From Patescibacteria group bacterium (lineage in GTDB: Bacteria; Patescibacteriota; Microgenomatia; UBA1406; GWC2-37-13): 64,000 bases of DNA. The notes under the pieces are model-generated. The model did not search any database and was not told where the DNA came from. It saw only the letters and a list, made by a program, of their open reading frames with translations. Within the stretch, counting starts at the first letter, position 1. Each line of letters starts with the position of its first letter. The stretch is from contig BPJD01000002.1 in NCBI GenBank assembly GCA_026004435.1, positions 124,001-188,000 on the forward strand, written 5' to 3'. The position numbers were made by a program, and so were the translations under genes. Shown here piece after piece: positions 16,636 through 25,477 of the stretch.

Positions 16636-18405
16636 ATGAAAAGAGTAAAGAACTTTATCAATGAAGGCATTCAGACAGTTAGAGATAAAGGACCTGATAT
16701 TTTTAGAAAAAGTTATCATATGTTGCCAAATATTTCTTTAATGATTGCAGCTGGAGTAATAAAGAAAGTTTCAGATGTTAACAAGCCTTTTATTACTGTA
16801 GTTAATTCTTACACAACTCATATCCCGGGGCATGCTCACCTTAATATTTTCGGCGAGTATCTAGTAAAGGCTTTGAAGAAAAAAGGTTTTAATGTCTGGT
16901 ACTGTAATATAGGTGGAGCAGTTGATGATGGCATTGCAATGGGACATTTTGGCATGAAGTATTCCTTGCCTTCAAGAGAATTGATTACAGATCAGATAGA
17001 GACTATTATAGGAGCTCATCCGCCTTCAGCTTGGATTGGTATTGGCAACTGCGATAAGATTGTTCCTGCGATGCTAAATGCAATGGTTAGAATTGATATT
17101 CCAGCGATTTATGTATCAGGAGGTCCTATGCTTGCTGGATCTGACAATACTGACTTAATTACAGTGTTTGAAGGAGTCGGCAAATTTTCAGCAGGGAAAA
17201 TGAAAAAAACAGAGCTGTTAAAACTTACAGAGTCAGCCTGCAGAACCTGCGGCAGTTGTGCAGGAATGTTTACAGCCAACTCAATGAACTGCTTAGCTGA
17301 AGCAGTAGGGTTAGCTCTGCCTGGCAATGGCACAATTCCAGCCGCAGAATGGGTTGATAAGAAAAGTTTCAAATGGAGACTGAATCCAAGAAGGTTTAAG
17401 TTGCTTGATAAAGTTGCAGACAGGATTGGTTATTTAATTGAGCATAAGATTACTCCGAGCAAAATAGTTGACAGGCAGGCAATAGATAATGCCTTTATTT
17501 TAGATATGGCAATGGGAGGTTCAACCAACACAGTACTGCACACATTAGCTTTGGCTTATGAAGCTGGAATTAAGTATGACTTAAAAAGAATCCAGCAGTT
17601 ATCTAAAAAAACTCCTAATGTTTGCAAGGTTTCACCCTCAAGACCAGATATCCATGTAGAAGATGTTGACAGAGTAGGAGGCATAATGGCTATTTTAAAA
17701 GCTGTATTAAACTACACAGAAGCTCCGTTTGATGCTAAAAAAACCACAGTAGCAGGAAAATTAATAGATTATATTAACACATCTCCTGATCCAGATGGTG
17801 ATGTGATTAGAGTTGGTGAAAAAGTTTTTTCTCAGGAAGGAGGACTAAGAATTTTATATGGAAATATAGCTCCAGACGGAGCTGTAGTTAAAACAGCAGG
17901 AGTTGATGCTGATATGATGGTCTTTGAGGGCAGAGCTGTTTGCTTTAATAGTCAAGAAGATGCGCTAAAAGCTATTTTAAAACGCAGAATAAAAGACGGA
18001 GATGTTGTTGTTATTAGATATGAAGGTCCTAAAGGAGGTCCTGGAATGCAGGAGATGTTGTCGCCGACATCAGCTTTAAAAGGACAAGGCATAAAGGCTG
18101 CTCTTATTACAGACGGAAGATTTTCTGGTGGAACCAGAGGGTTATGTATTGGTCATATTTCACCTGAAGCTGCCAGCAAGGGGCCAATAGCAGTTATAAA
18201 AGATGGTGAGAAAATCTTTATCGACGCCAATAAAGGAGTTTTAGAGCTTAAGGTAGCTGATAGAGAGATAAAAAAAAGACTTGCAAAACTGCCTGAGTTT
18301 GAACCAAAAGTAAAGCGCGGCTGGCTGTACAGATACAGCAAGAGTGTTACCAGCGCAAATTACGGAGCAGTTATGGAAGATGTTATAGCAAATATTACCA
18401 GTTAA
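16636..18405 (+). CDS. ilvD: Dihydroxy-acid dehydratase
   Basis: 589 residues. It dehydrates dihydroxyisovalerate and dihydroxymethylvalerate to the 2-oxo acids. Three Cys positions expected for the Fe-S cluster are visible: [13 protein letters not shown]-type region without Cys, [11 protein letters not shown], and [25 protein letters not shown] and [11 protein letters not shown] are intact, and the catalytic Ser loop is [11 protein letters not shown] near the C-terminus. The presence of GNCDK and CGSCAG fits either [2Fe-2S] or [4Fe-4S] IlvD; Edd (6-phosphogluconate dehydratase) is excluded by context. It lies 12 bases after ilvA and 8 before ridA. Confidence 0.94.
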   Translation: MKRVKNFINEGIQTVRDKGPDIFRKSYHMLPNISLMIAAGVIKKVSDVNKPFITVVNSYTTHIPGHAHLNIFGEYLVKALKKKGFNVWYCNIGGAVDDGIAMGHFGMKYSLPSRELITDQIETIIGAHPPSAWIGIGNCDKIVPAMLNAMVRIDIPAIYVSGGPMLAGSDNTDLITVFEGVGKFSAGKMKKTELLKLTESACRTCGSCAGMFTANSMNCLAEAVGLALPGNGTIPAAEWVDKKSFKWRLNPRRFKLLDKVADRIGYLIEHKITPSKIVDRQAIDNAFILDMAMGGSTNTVLHTLALAYEAGIKYDLKRIQQLSKKTPNVCKVSPSRPDIHVEDVDRVGGIMAILKAVLNYTEAPFDAKKTTVAGKLIDYINTSPDPDGDVIRVGEKVFSQEGGLRILYGNIAPDGAVVKTAGVDADMMVFEGRAVCFNSQEDALKAILKRRIKDGDVVVIRYEGPKGGPGMQEMLSPTSALKGQGIKAALITDGRFSGGTRGLCIGHISPEAASKGPIAVIKDGEKIFIDANKGVLELKVADREIKKRLAKLPEFEPKVKRGWLYRYSKSVTSANYGAVMEDVIANITS

Positions 18406-18413
18406 ATTAATCT

Positions 18414-18782
18414 ATGAAAGCAGTCAACACAACAAAAGCACCAATGCCTGTAGGTCCTTACAGTCAGGCAGTGGTAGTTGAAAACTTAGTTTTTTGTTCA
18501 GGGCAGATAGGCATTAATCCTAAAACCAATCAGTTAGAGTCTGGTTTGCAGAGACAGGCAGAACAGATATTTAAAAATCTTAAGGCAATACTGGAGGCAG
18601 TTGGTTCTGGTTTAGATAAAACAATACGAACGAGCATATACCTAACAAACAGCAATGACTTTGAAACTGTAAATCAGATTTATGAAAAATATTTTCAGCA
18701 TAAGCCTGCCAGAACAACAGTAATAGTTAAGCAACTGCCAAAAAATGCTTTGTTAGAAGTTGATTTAATTGCATTATTATGA
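18414..18782 (+). CDS. ridA: RidA-family enamine/imine deaminase
   Basis: 122 residues with the whole YjgF/YER057c fold: APMPVGPYSQAV, VFCSGQIGINP, the catalytic Arg-100 (PARTTVIV) and Glu-115 (LLEVDLIA). It hydrolyses the reactive 2-aminoacrylate and 2-aminocrotonate intermediates made by threonine dehydratase, protecting PLP enzymes such as IlvE. The presence of both catalytic residues indicates the active RidA subgroup. Its stop overlaps the leuD-leuC start (ATGA), giving tight coupling. Confidence 0.93.
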   Translation: MKAVNTTKAPMPVGPYSQAVVVENLVFCSGQIGINPKTNQLESGLQRQAEQIFKNLKAILEAVGSGLDKTIRTSIYLTNSNDFETVNQIYEKYFQHKPARTTVIVKQLPKNALLEVDLIALL

Positions 18783-20686
18783 AAAACAAATTAATTTCAG
18801 GAAAGATAACATCAATTTTTCCAGACGATATTAATACAGATGATATTATTCCTGCTTGGACGCTTCAGGAATCAACAGATAGAGGTTTTTTTGCCAAGTA
18901 TGCTTTTGACAACTATGATCCAGAGTTTGTTAAGCGATCAGCTAAATCTAAAGCCAATATTGTTGTGGCAGGAAAGAACTTTGCCTGCGGATCATCGCGA
19001 GAGCAGGCGGTCTATGCTTTGCAAGGCAATAATGTTGTTGCAGTAATTGCAGAGACATATCCGGATATTTTTTATAGAAATGCCTTAAATAATGGTTTAG
19101 TATTAATAGTCTTGCCTGATACCTCTGTTTTTAACTTAGGCGATGATCTGCAGATTGATATCTTAAAAGGAGAGATTATAGTAAACAATAACAAAAAGAT
19201 TAAGTTTGAGATGAATGATGATGAAAAAAAGATCTTTGCTCAAGGAGGAGTTGTCGGCAGAGTTAGATCTGATTTAGAAGACAGGCTAACAGGTAGATTC
19301 AAAAAAGTCAGGTCTTATTATAAGGCAAAGGTCATATCTAAAAAAGGACAGACAATAGTTGAGAAAATAGTCTCGGATCACATTGGTAGGCCTGTTTATG
19401 CAGGCGATAAGGTTGAAAGACTGCCGATTGATATTCTGTTTTTTAATGAGGTTATAGCTCCTCCTGCAATAAAGGAGTTCCAGGAGTTTTTTACAGACAT
19501 TTTTAAAAAACATAATAAAAAAGCAGAGGTCTTTGATCCTAAAAAGATATTTTTTATTCCAGATCATACTGTTCCGTCGTCATCAGTAGCTGTATCAGAA
19601 GGGATTGATTTAATGGAGCGATTTGCCCAAGAGCAAGGTATTAAGTGCTATAAAGAAGGAGACGGCATTGAGCATGTAGTTTTAATTGAAGATGGTTATA
19701 TTTGTCCCGGACAGATTGTATTGGGGACAGACTCTCATACTGATACCAATGGTGCGTTAAACACTTTGGCGTTTGGTGTTGGCACAACCGATGCAACCTA
19801 TGCTATGGCAGTTGGTTTTTTATATGACTTTGTTGTTCCAGAGACTATTAGAATAAATCTAAAAGGAAAGTTTCAAAAAGGTGTTTACAGCAAAGATCTT
19901 ATACTTCATATAATAGGCAAATTGGGAGTAGATGGAGCTGTAAAAAAAGTTGTAGAGTTCGGCGGTACTGGTCTAAAAAACTTATCAATGGATGCCAGAA
20001 CAACAATTGCCAATATGTGTGTTGAGATGGGAGCAAGAACAGCTATCTTTGATTATGATAACACATTAGAGGAGTACCTAAAAGACAGAGCGCAGTTTGA
20101 GTATAGATCTTATCAACCAGATAAAGATGCAAAATATGCCAAGATTATGGAGGTTAATTTATCTAAGATTGAGCCTTGTGTTGCTTTTCCACATAAACCT
20201 TCCAATGTATCTGTGGTCACAAAACTGCGTCAGTATATGAAAAAAACTCAGAGATCAGACTCAGCTGATTTAGCCAAAGTTAATACCTTAAAAATCACTG
20301 ACGCGTTTTTAGGAGCCTGCACTAATGGCAGGTACGAGGATTTTGTGGAAGCCGCAAAGATTGTAAAAGGCAGAAAGGTGGCAGACCATGTAAACTTTGT
20401 GGTAATTCCAGCATCAAGAAAAGTGTATAATAGGCTTTTAAGAGAAGGCATACTTGAGATTTTTGCAGAGGCTGGAGCAAATATTGAGTCTTCCAATTGC
20501 GGACCTTGTTTTGGCAAACATATGGGAGTAGTAGGCAAAGGAGCTCAGATGATCTCATCGTCTAACAGAAACTATATAGGCAGAATGGGGTCAAAAGATG
20601 CTAAGATATTTTTGGCATCACCGGTTACTGTTGCGGCAAGCGCAGTAGCAGGAGAGATAACAGATCCAAGAAAGTATTTAAGGTAA
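18779..20686 (+). CDS. Fused 3-isopropylmalate dehydratase (small LeuD domain first, then large LeuC domain)
   Basis: 635 residues. Residues 1-165 are the swivelling small subunit (FPDDINTDDIIPAWTLQ, GKNFACGSSREQAVYAL, AETYPDIFYRNALNNG). Residues 180-635 are the large aconitase-like subunit (DHTVPSSSVAVSEG, TDSHTDTNGALNTLAFGVG, GACTNGRYEDF, SSNCGPCFGKHMGV), with the three cluster cysteines. It isomerises 2- to 3-isopropylmalate using a [4Fe-4S] cluster. In most bacteria these are two genes; fungal Leu1 is fused in the opposite order (large then small). The large domain has the compact archaeal/HacA-like style (about 420-450 residues) rather than the 470-residue enterobacterial LeuC. Homoaconitase is possible by motif, but the operon indicates leucine. 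Confidence 0.9.
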   Translation: MKNKLISGKITSIFPDDINTDDIIPAWTLQESTDRGFFAKYAFDNYDPEFVKRSAKSKANIVVAGKNFACGSSREQAVYALQGNNVVAVIAETYPDIFYRNALNNGLVLIVLPDTSVFNLGDDLQIDILKGEIIVNNNKKIKFEMNDDEKKIFAQGGVVGRVRSDLEDRLTGRFKKVRSYYKAKVISKKGQTIVEKIVSDHIGRPVYAGDKVERLPIDILFFNEVIAPPAIKEFQEFFTDIFKKHNKKAEVFDPKKIFFIPDHTVPSSSVAVSEGIDLMERFAQEQGIKCYKEGDGIEHVVLIEDGYICPGQIVLGTDSHTDTNGALNTLAFGVGTTDATYAMAVGFLYDFVVPETIRINLKGKFQKGVYSKDLILHIIGKLGVDGAVKKVVEFGGTGLKNLSMDARTTIANMCVEMGARTAIFDYDNTLEEYLKDRAQFEYRSYQPDKDAKYAKIMEVNLSKIEPCVAFPHKPSNVSVVTKLRQYMKKTQRSDSADLAKVNTLKITDAFLGACTNGRYEDFVEAAKIVKGRKVADHVNFVVIPASRKVYNRLLREGILEIFAEAGANIESSNCGPCFGKHMGVVGKGAQMISSSNRNYIGRMGSKDAKIFLASPVTVAASAVAGEITDPRKYLR

Positions 20687-20710
20687 GTTAAAAGTTGTAA
20701 ATATTAATTT

Positions 20711-21784
20711 ATGAAAACATACAAGATAGCTGTTCTGCCGGGTGATGGCATTGGCCCAGAAGTTACAAGGCAGAGTGTTAAAATCTTAAAAGAATTAGCT
20801 AAAAAGTATAAGATTAACTTTAAATTTCAACAAGGCTTGATCGGAGCTGCTGCAATAAAAAAGACAGGTAAGCCTTTGCCAGAAGAAACATTAAAGCTGT
20901 GCTTGTCTGCAGATGCAATTCTTTTTGGAGCAATAGGAGATCCTGAGTTTGATAAAAATCCTAAGCTAAAGGTAAGGCCGGAACAAGGCCTTTTAGCTTT
21001 AAGAAAAGCCTTAAATTTATATGCTAATATCAGACCTGTAAAAACCTATCCAAGTTTATACGAAAAATCTCCATTAAAAAAAGAGATTGTGTCAGGCGTG
21101 GATTTTGTAGTTGTCAGAGAGCTGACAGGAGGAATTTATTTTGGTCAGCCAAGAGGAAGAAGCGAAGATGGAGCAACAGCCTTTGATACCTGCAGTTACA
21201 GCAGAGAAGAGATAGAACGGGTTGCCAAAGTAGCATTTGAGTTGGCTTTGGAAAGAAATAAAAAAGTTACAGTCGTTGATAAAGCCAATGTATTGGCAAC
21301 ATCAAGGCTTTGGCGTGAAGTAATTTTGGAATTTTCAGCTGATTATAAATCAGTTGATCTTGAGTTTATGTATGTTGATAATGCCGCAATGCAGATAATA
21401 AGAAATCCAAAGCAGTTTGATGTGATCTTAACAGAGAATATGTTTGGAGATATTCTAACAGATGAAGCATCTGTCTTAACAGGTTCTTTAGGTATGCTTG
21501 CCTCAGCCTCTATAGGAGAGCTGGGTAACAAGACAAGAGGTCTGTTTGAGCCGATTCATGGTTCATACCCTCAGGCCGCTGGAAAAAACATTGCAAATCC
21601 GTCAGGATCTATTTTATCTGCGGCAGAAATGCTGAAGTTTTTAGGCGAGTCCCAGCTTGCGGAAAAAATTGAGAAAGCATTAGATAAAACCCTTGAGCAA
21701 GGAACAGCAACTCAGGATATAAATGAAGAGAATTATTCTACCTGCTCCGAGTTTGCAGAGCGAGTAATAAGAAATCTAATATAA
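20711..21784 (+). CDS. leuB: 3-isopropylmalate dehydrogenase
   Basis: 357 residues. NAD-dependent oxidative decarboxylation of 3-isopropylmalate to 2-oxoisocaproate. Motifs: LPGDGIGPEVTRQS, VRELTGGIYFGQPRG (substrate Arg/Tyr), DKANVLATSRLWREV (catalytic Lys), TENMFGDILTDEASVLTGSLGMLASAS (metal Asp residues) and the NAD-binding FEPIHGSYPQAAGKNIANPSGSILSAA. The family length matches. Last gene of the operon; a weak A/T hairpin near 21811-21834 (TTAAC ... GTTAA) may mark the end of transcription. Confidence 0.95.
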   Translation: MKTYKIAVLPGDGIGPEVTRQSVKILKELAKKYKINFKFQQGLIGAAAIKKTGKPLPEETLKLCLSADAILFGAIGDPEFDKNPKLKVRPEQGLLALRKALNLYANIRPVKTYPSLYEKSPLKKEIVSGVDFVVVRELTGGIYFGQPRGRSEDGATAFDTCSYSREEIERVAKVAFELALERNKKVTVVDKANVLATSRLWREVILEFSADYKSVDLEFMYVDNAAMQIIRNPKQFDVILTENMFGDILTDEASVLTGSLGMLASASIGELGNKTRGLFEPIHGSYPQAAGKNIANPSGSILSAAEMLKFLGESQLAEKIEKALDKTLEQGTATQDINEENYSTCSEFAERVIRNLI

Positions 21785-22011
21785 ATTAGTCATACATAGC
21801 TTTTTAAACATTAACTAAAAAGTTTAGCTGTTAATTTATTTATACTTAAGCATTGCCTCCACACTCAACTATTGTTTTTTATCTATTAAAAAACTAAAAA
21901 ATCAATATGAGGATTCTGATCAAAATATCAAAATACTGCTTATGCCTTTTATCTACTTGCTATTAATTCTGTTTTTAGTAGTAAAATAAGAACTTCTGTT
22001 ATGGTTTATTG

Positions 22012-23678
22012 CTACTGCCACCAATTAAAAAAAATGTGTCTAACCCCAAGCCCAATTCCAATTCCAGCTAATAATAATGCACCTCCTAGCACTGATGCTT
22101 TCGTTATTACCTTAGATTTTTTTGCTTTTTCTGGATCGTATCCAAGACTCTTGTACAACTCTTCAATATTTTGGAAATATTCTGTTACACGTTTTATTAG
22201 ATCTGGATTGCCATTCATAGCTATTCTTCTGATTACTGCCATAATTTCAGCCCTTGTTGCTATGTCTGGGGTTATTCTTGACAACGATCCCATTTTTGTT
22301 ACTTCTCTATCTGCTAATAACTTTAACTGTAAGATATAAGCCAAAACTTCTGATTGTACTTGTAAATAACCTTTGGAATTTAACTGTTTTAGCTTTTCTA
22401 TATGATCTTTTGTTGTAGTGTCTTTAATAATTTCTTCTATGTTGTGACCTGCAACAGCTCTAGCCCATAGACCTGTAATGTTGTTATAAATTCCTCTAAA
22501 AGCATTTCTTTTAGAAAGATTTTTATCATCATTAAACTTAATTGCATTTTCAATATCTTGTTTTGCATCTGCAATAATGTTATCTATGAATTCTTGGTTT
22601 TGATATAGTTTTTTTTCCTCCTCATCTTGTTTTTGTTGCAGTTCTTGTTGCTGTTTTTCTTCCTTCTTTTGTTTATGCTTTTCTTGTATTCCTCGTTCAA
22701 TTTCATCGATTTCTAAATCTACTGCGGCAGATACTAGTGAGACCCTAAATTTGTTTGCTATTTGTTGTTGTGCAGTATCAATTGAAGTTGTGGCTTCATT
22801 TATGGTATCTCTATGTTGTTGTTCTTTCCTATTAAGTTCATCATAATAGTTATTAAGATCATTAGTGTCTGTTATAGATTCTATATTACTTATATATTTA
22901 ATTAATTCTGAGTAATAGGTAAAATCTTGATTATTTATTTCCCCATTATTATGTAATTTCCTAATTTGTGTTAAGGCCGAACTGAATTTTTTTTTGTTTT
23001 TTGATTGAATTTTATTTGATTACTAGTATGTCTTTTATTAAATTCTTTTACAATTTCATCTAAGATTGCATCTTTTGCAGTATCTAATTGTTGCCCTGAA
23101 GTTAGACTATTTCTTAGTTTTTCTAGATAATTCCTTGTTGCAGTTATTAGTTCAATCTTAGTTTCTGCATCTCTTATTTTTTCTCTATTTTGTTGTATTT
23201 CTGTAGTTTTTATTAGTCCATCTGATGCAAGTTCACCAGCACTATTAATGACTGCTTGTCTAAAAGTTGGATGTAAGACCAATCTTTGGAGGTATTGTTT
23301 TTTTTCATCTTCATTATCTAACTTTTTGTAATGTTCTTTCAAAGAAGGTCGAGACATCACTATTTTTTCTAAGTCTGCTTTTCTCTGTTCTACAAATTCT
23401 TCTGCTTTTTTTTCTCCATTATAGACTTTTGTCAGTTCTAAAAGTAGCTCTACTTGGATTCTTGTGTCGCCTTCTAGTGAATTTACAAGCTGTTCCAATT
23501 GAGTTGTTCCTTGTGCCAATTGTGTAAGAGTTTCAACCTCTGCTCTTAATCTTTTTTTCTCATCTTCAAGTGCACTTTTTACTACATTCTCTATGTGATC
23601 TTTATCTGATTCATTTTGGTTAATTCTGTCAAATAATCTATCTATTGTATATTGGGAAACAAGTCTTGTTTCTGTCAT
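22012..23678 (-). pseudogene. Tail-anchored coiled-coil protein interrupted by a frameshift at a 9-A run
   Basis: Minus strand. The first 235 codons (MTETRLVSQYTIDRLFDRIN ...) are charged, helical, coiled-coil-like text. The frame then runs off at NSVRP just after nine consecutive A residues on the coding strand (T run 22987-22995). Adding one A restores a single 555-residue protein: KFSSALTQIRK, a Gln/Lys/Glu-rich helix (KHKQKKEEKQQQELQQKQ), then a C-terminal hydrophobic segment (SVLGGALLLAGIGIGLGV) ending FFNWWQ. The intact product would be a tail-anchored, mainly cytoplasmic coiled-coil protein. The downstream half has no good start of its own before 22344. No family recognised. Alternatives: true mutation, slippage-controlled gene, or assembly error. 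It follows the 104-residue gene at 24003 after 10 bases. Confidence 0.65.
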
Positions 23679-23688
23679 GTCTTATATA

Positions 23689-24003
23689 TTATAAAAACTG
23701 TTTTAACTTTGACATAATTTGTTGTTGTTTTTGTTCATCTTGAAATTTGTCTTTATACTTTTGATATATTGGTTCTGAAAAACTGTAGTCGCCAGCTAAA
23801 CTTTCAAGTTCAGCCAAAATCTCATCTTTTGTAGCCGCCAGTTCAAGAAAGTATAAAAACTCTGAGGCTATATCAGAGGCTTCTTCTTGTTTAATTTGGT
23901 CTTGATCAAGCGCGTTAAGAATGGCATTCTTTATATCATCATAAAGCTGGAACTTTAGTTTTAAAAACTCCTGGTCTATTGGAGTAAAATTAGTATTTTG
24001 CAT
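23689..24003 (-). CDS. Small acidic helical protein of unknown function
   Basis: 104 residues, no Cys, no membrane segment, rich in Asp/Glu/Lys/Gln: FLKLKFQLYDDIKNAILNALDQDQIKQEEASDIASEFLYFLELAATKDEILAELESL. Predicted as four or five helices. It lies directly upstream of the interrupted tail-anchored protein and is probably transcribed with it, so the two may form a complex. I recognise no named domain; similar small proteins occur in CPR genomes. Confidence 0.65.
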   Translation of the reverse strand: MQNTNFTPIDQEFLKLKFQLYDDIKNAILNALDQDQIKQEEASDIASEFLYFLELAATKDEILAELESLAGDYSFSEPIYQKYKDKFQDEQKQQQIMSKLKQFL

Positions 24004-24078
24004 ATTTTGAGAGTAGCAAATATTGGTAGTTTTGTCAACTTTCTAGGATAACATTATTTGTTGATTTTTTGAGTATCT

Positions 24079-24107
24079 TTGCAGTTTTTAAGACTTTAGT
24101 ATATAAT
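24079..24107 (+). promoter_or_regulatory. Promoter of the DedA/YqaA gene
   Basis: TTGCAG (24079-24084), 17-base spacer, TATAAT (24102-24107). The ATG at 24119 leaves a 5' leader of only about 5 bases. Confidence 0.65.
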
Positions 24108-24118
24108 TATCTTTCATT

Positions 24119-24703
24119 ATGAAAGAGATTGTTTATAGTTTTGTTGAGTCTATTGTTAATTCTCAGTACGCAGATATTGGCCTGCTTTTGACTGCTTTTG
24201 CTGAGTCTTCTTTTTTTCCTATTCCTCCTGATGCCTTGCTTATTCCGCTTGGCTTGCTTAATCCAGATAAGGCTTTGGTTTTATCTGCCTTAACAACTGT
24301 TGCTTCGGTATTAGGCGGAGGTTTTGGTTATTTTGTTGGCTACAAAGGCGGTAGGCCAATTGTATCTAAGTTTATATCAGATGAAAAGTTGTATAAGGTA
24401 AAACAGCTTTATAACAAATATGATGTCTGGGCTGTTGGTATAGCTGCCTTCACTCCTATTCCTTATAAGGTTTTTACTATTGCCGCAGGTCTGTTTGAGT
24501 TGGATTTTAAACGGTTTATGCTCGCTTCTTTGTTGGGTAGAGGCGGCAGGTTTTTTGCCATTGGTTTGAGTATACATATCTTTGGCCCTTCTATAAAACC
24601 GTTTTTAACAAACAACCTTGAGGTTTTTACAGTAGGTTTTGCTGTATTGCTTATCTTGGGGTTTTGGTTTATTAACTTTTTTTTAAAAAAGCATAAAGCC
24701 TGA
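24119..24703 (+). CDS. DedA/YqaA-family membrane protein (VTT/SNARE-associated domain)
   Basis: 194 residues, four or five membrane helices. Family features: FAESSFFPIPPDALLIPLGL near residues 25-45, GGGFGYFVGYKGGRP, TPIPYKVFTIAAGLF with the conserved re-entrant Pro, and LGRGGRFFAIG with the functional Arg. The short form with FPIPPD matches the YqaA branch rather than long DedA. DedA proteins include the lipid-carrier transporters UptA/PopT (undecaprenyl phosphate), so a role in membrane lipid recycling is plausible but not provable here. Confidence 0.87.
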   Translation: MKEIVYSFVESIVNSQYADIGLLLTAFAESSFFPIPPDALLIPLGLLNPDKALVLSALTTVASVLGGGFGYFVGYKGGRPIVSKFISDEKLYKVKQLYNKYDVWAVGIAAFTPIPYKVFTIAAGLFELDFKRFMLASLLGRGGRFFAIGLSIHIFGPSIKPFLTNNLEVFTVGFAVLLILGFWFINFFLKKHKA

Positions 24704-24746
24704 TAACTGCGATTAAATTTTTAAGAACAATTTTTAAAATTTTGTG

Positions 24747-24752
24747 TATAAT
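24747..24752 (+). promoter_or_regulatory. -10 box giving a leaderless rplS mRNA
   Basis: TATAAT at 24747-24752 is separated by 8 bases from the ATG at 24761, the same spacing as in the ilv leader. No convincing -35 and no Shine-Dalgarno. Confidence 0.55.
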
Positions 24753-24760
24753 ATCATTGT

Positions 24761-25102
24761 ATGTCAAGGTTTTTAAGATTTAATAACAAAACATATCAGG
24801 TTGGCGATACAGTAAAGGTCGGTTATAAAATTAAAGAGTTTGTTAAGGGTAAAGAGAAAGAAAGAGTTCAAGACTTTGAAGGGATTCTAACTAAGGTCAG
24901 AGGAATGGATGAGAACAAAACCTTTACTGTCAGAAAGGTATCTAAGTCCGGCATTGGAGTTGAGAGGATTTTCCCAGTTATGTCTCCATGGATTGCTTAT
25001 ATTAAGCTGACCAGAAAGTCTACTTATGCTCGTGCTAAAGCATTTTTTGTTAGAGACCTGTCTGATTCCAATATTAGGAGAAAATTATATAGATCAAAAT
25101 AA
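24761..25102 (+). CDS. rplS: 50S ribosomal protein L19
   Basis: 113 residues, the normal length. L19 signatures: FNNKTYQVGDTVKVGYKI at the N-terminus, VQDFEGILTKVRG, KTFTVRKVSKSGIGVERIFPVMSPWI, and the basic C-terminus RAKAFFVRDLS. It sits at the 30S-50S interface. yraN follows after 3 bases; the rplS-yraN adjacency is common in bacteria. Confidence 0.96.
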   Translation: MSRFLRFNNKTYQVGDTVKVGYKIKEFVKGKEKERVQDFEGILTKVRGMDENKTFTVRKVSKSGIGVERIFPVMSPWIAYIKLTRKSTYARAKAFFVRDLSDSNIRRKLYRSK

Positions 25103-25105
25103 TTT

Positions 25106-25462
25106 TTGAGAAGTCTAGGCAAAGTAGGAGAACAAATTGCTTTGGATTATTTGCAAAAGCAAGGATACAGTTTGGTTGAGCAGAATTTTTTTGCCAGATT
25201 TTCCGAGATAGACTTAATAGTAAAAAAGGAAAAAAAATTAGTTTTCTGCGAGGTTAAGTTAAGAACAAGTTTTGCTAAAGGCAAGCCGTTTGAAGCTGTA
25301 ACAGATTTAAAGATTAATAGATTGTTAAAGGCTGTAGATTTTTTTTTAAGTCAAAGACCTGAGTTTGCTGAGTTTGAAAAACATCTTTGGGTTATTAGTA
25401 TTGTTTTAACCAACAATAAGCCAGAGATTCAGGTTTTAGAGTTTGATGGTACTGGTTTTTAA
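25106..25462 (+). CDS. yraN: YraN/UPF0102 family endonuclease-like protein
   Basis: 118 residues from a TTG start (MRSLGKVGEQIALDYLQKQGY), the standard YraN opening. The PD-(D/E)XK core is visible: ARFSEIDLIVKKEKKLVFCEVKLRTS, with Asp, Glu-x-Lys. It resembles Holliday-junction resolvases; the in vivo role is unsettled. It is tightly linked to rplS. No upstream ATG exists in this frame, which supports the TTG start. Confidence 0.88.
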   Translation: MRSLGKVGEQIALDYLQKQGYSLVEQNFFARFSEIDLIVKKEKKLVFCEVKLRTSFAKGKPFEAVTDLKINRLLKAVDFFLSQRPEFAEFEKHLWVISIVLTNNKPEIQVLEFDGTGF

Positions 25463-25477
25463 AAATTTAGTAGACAA

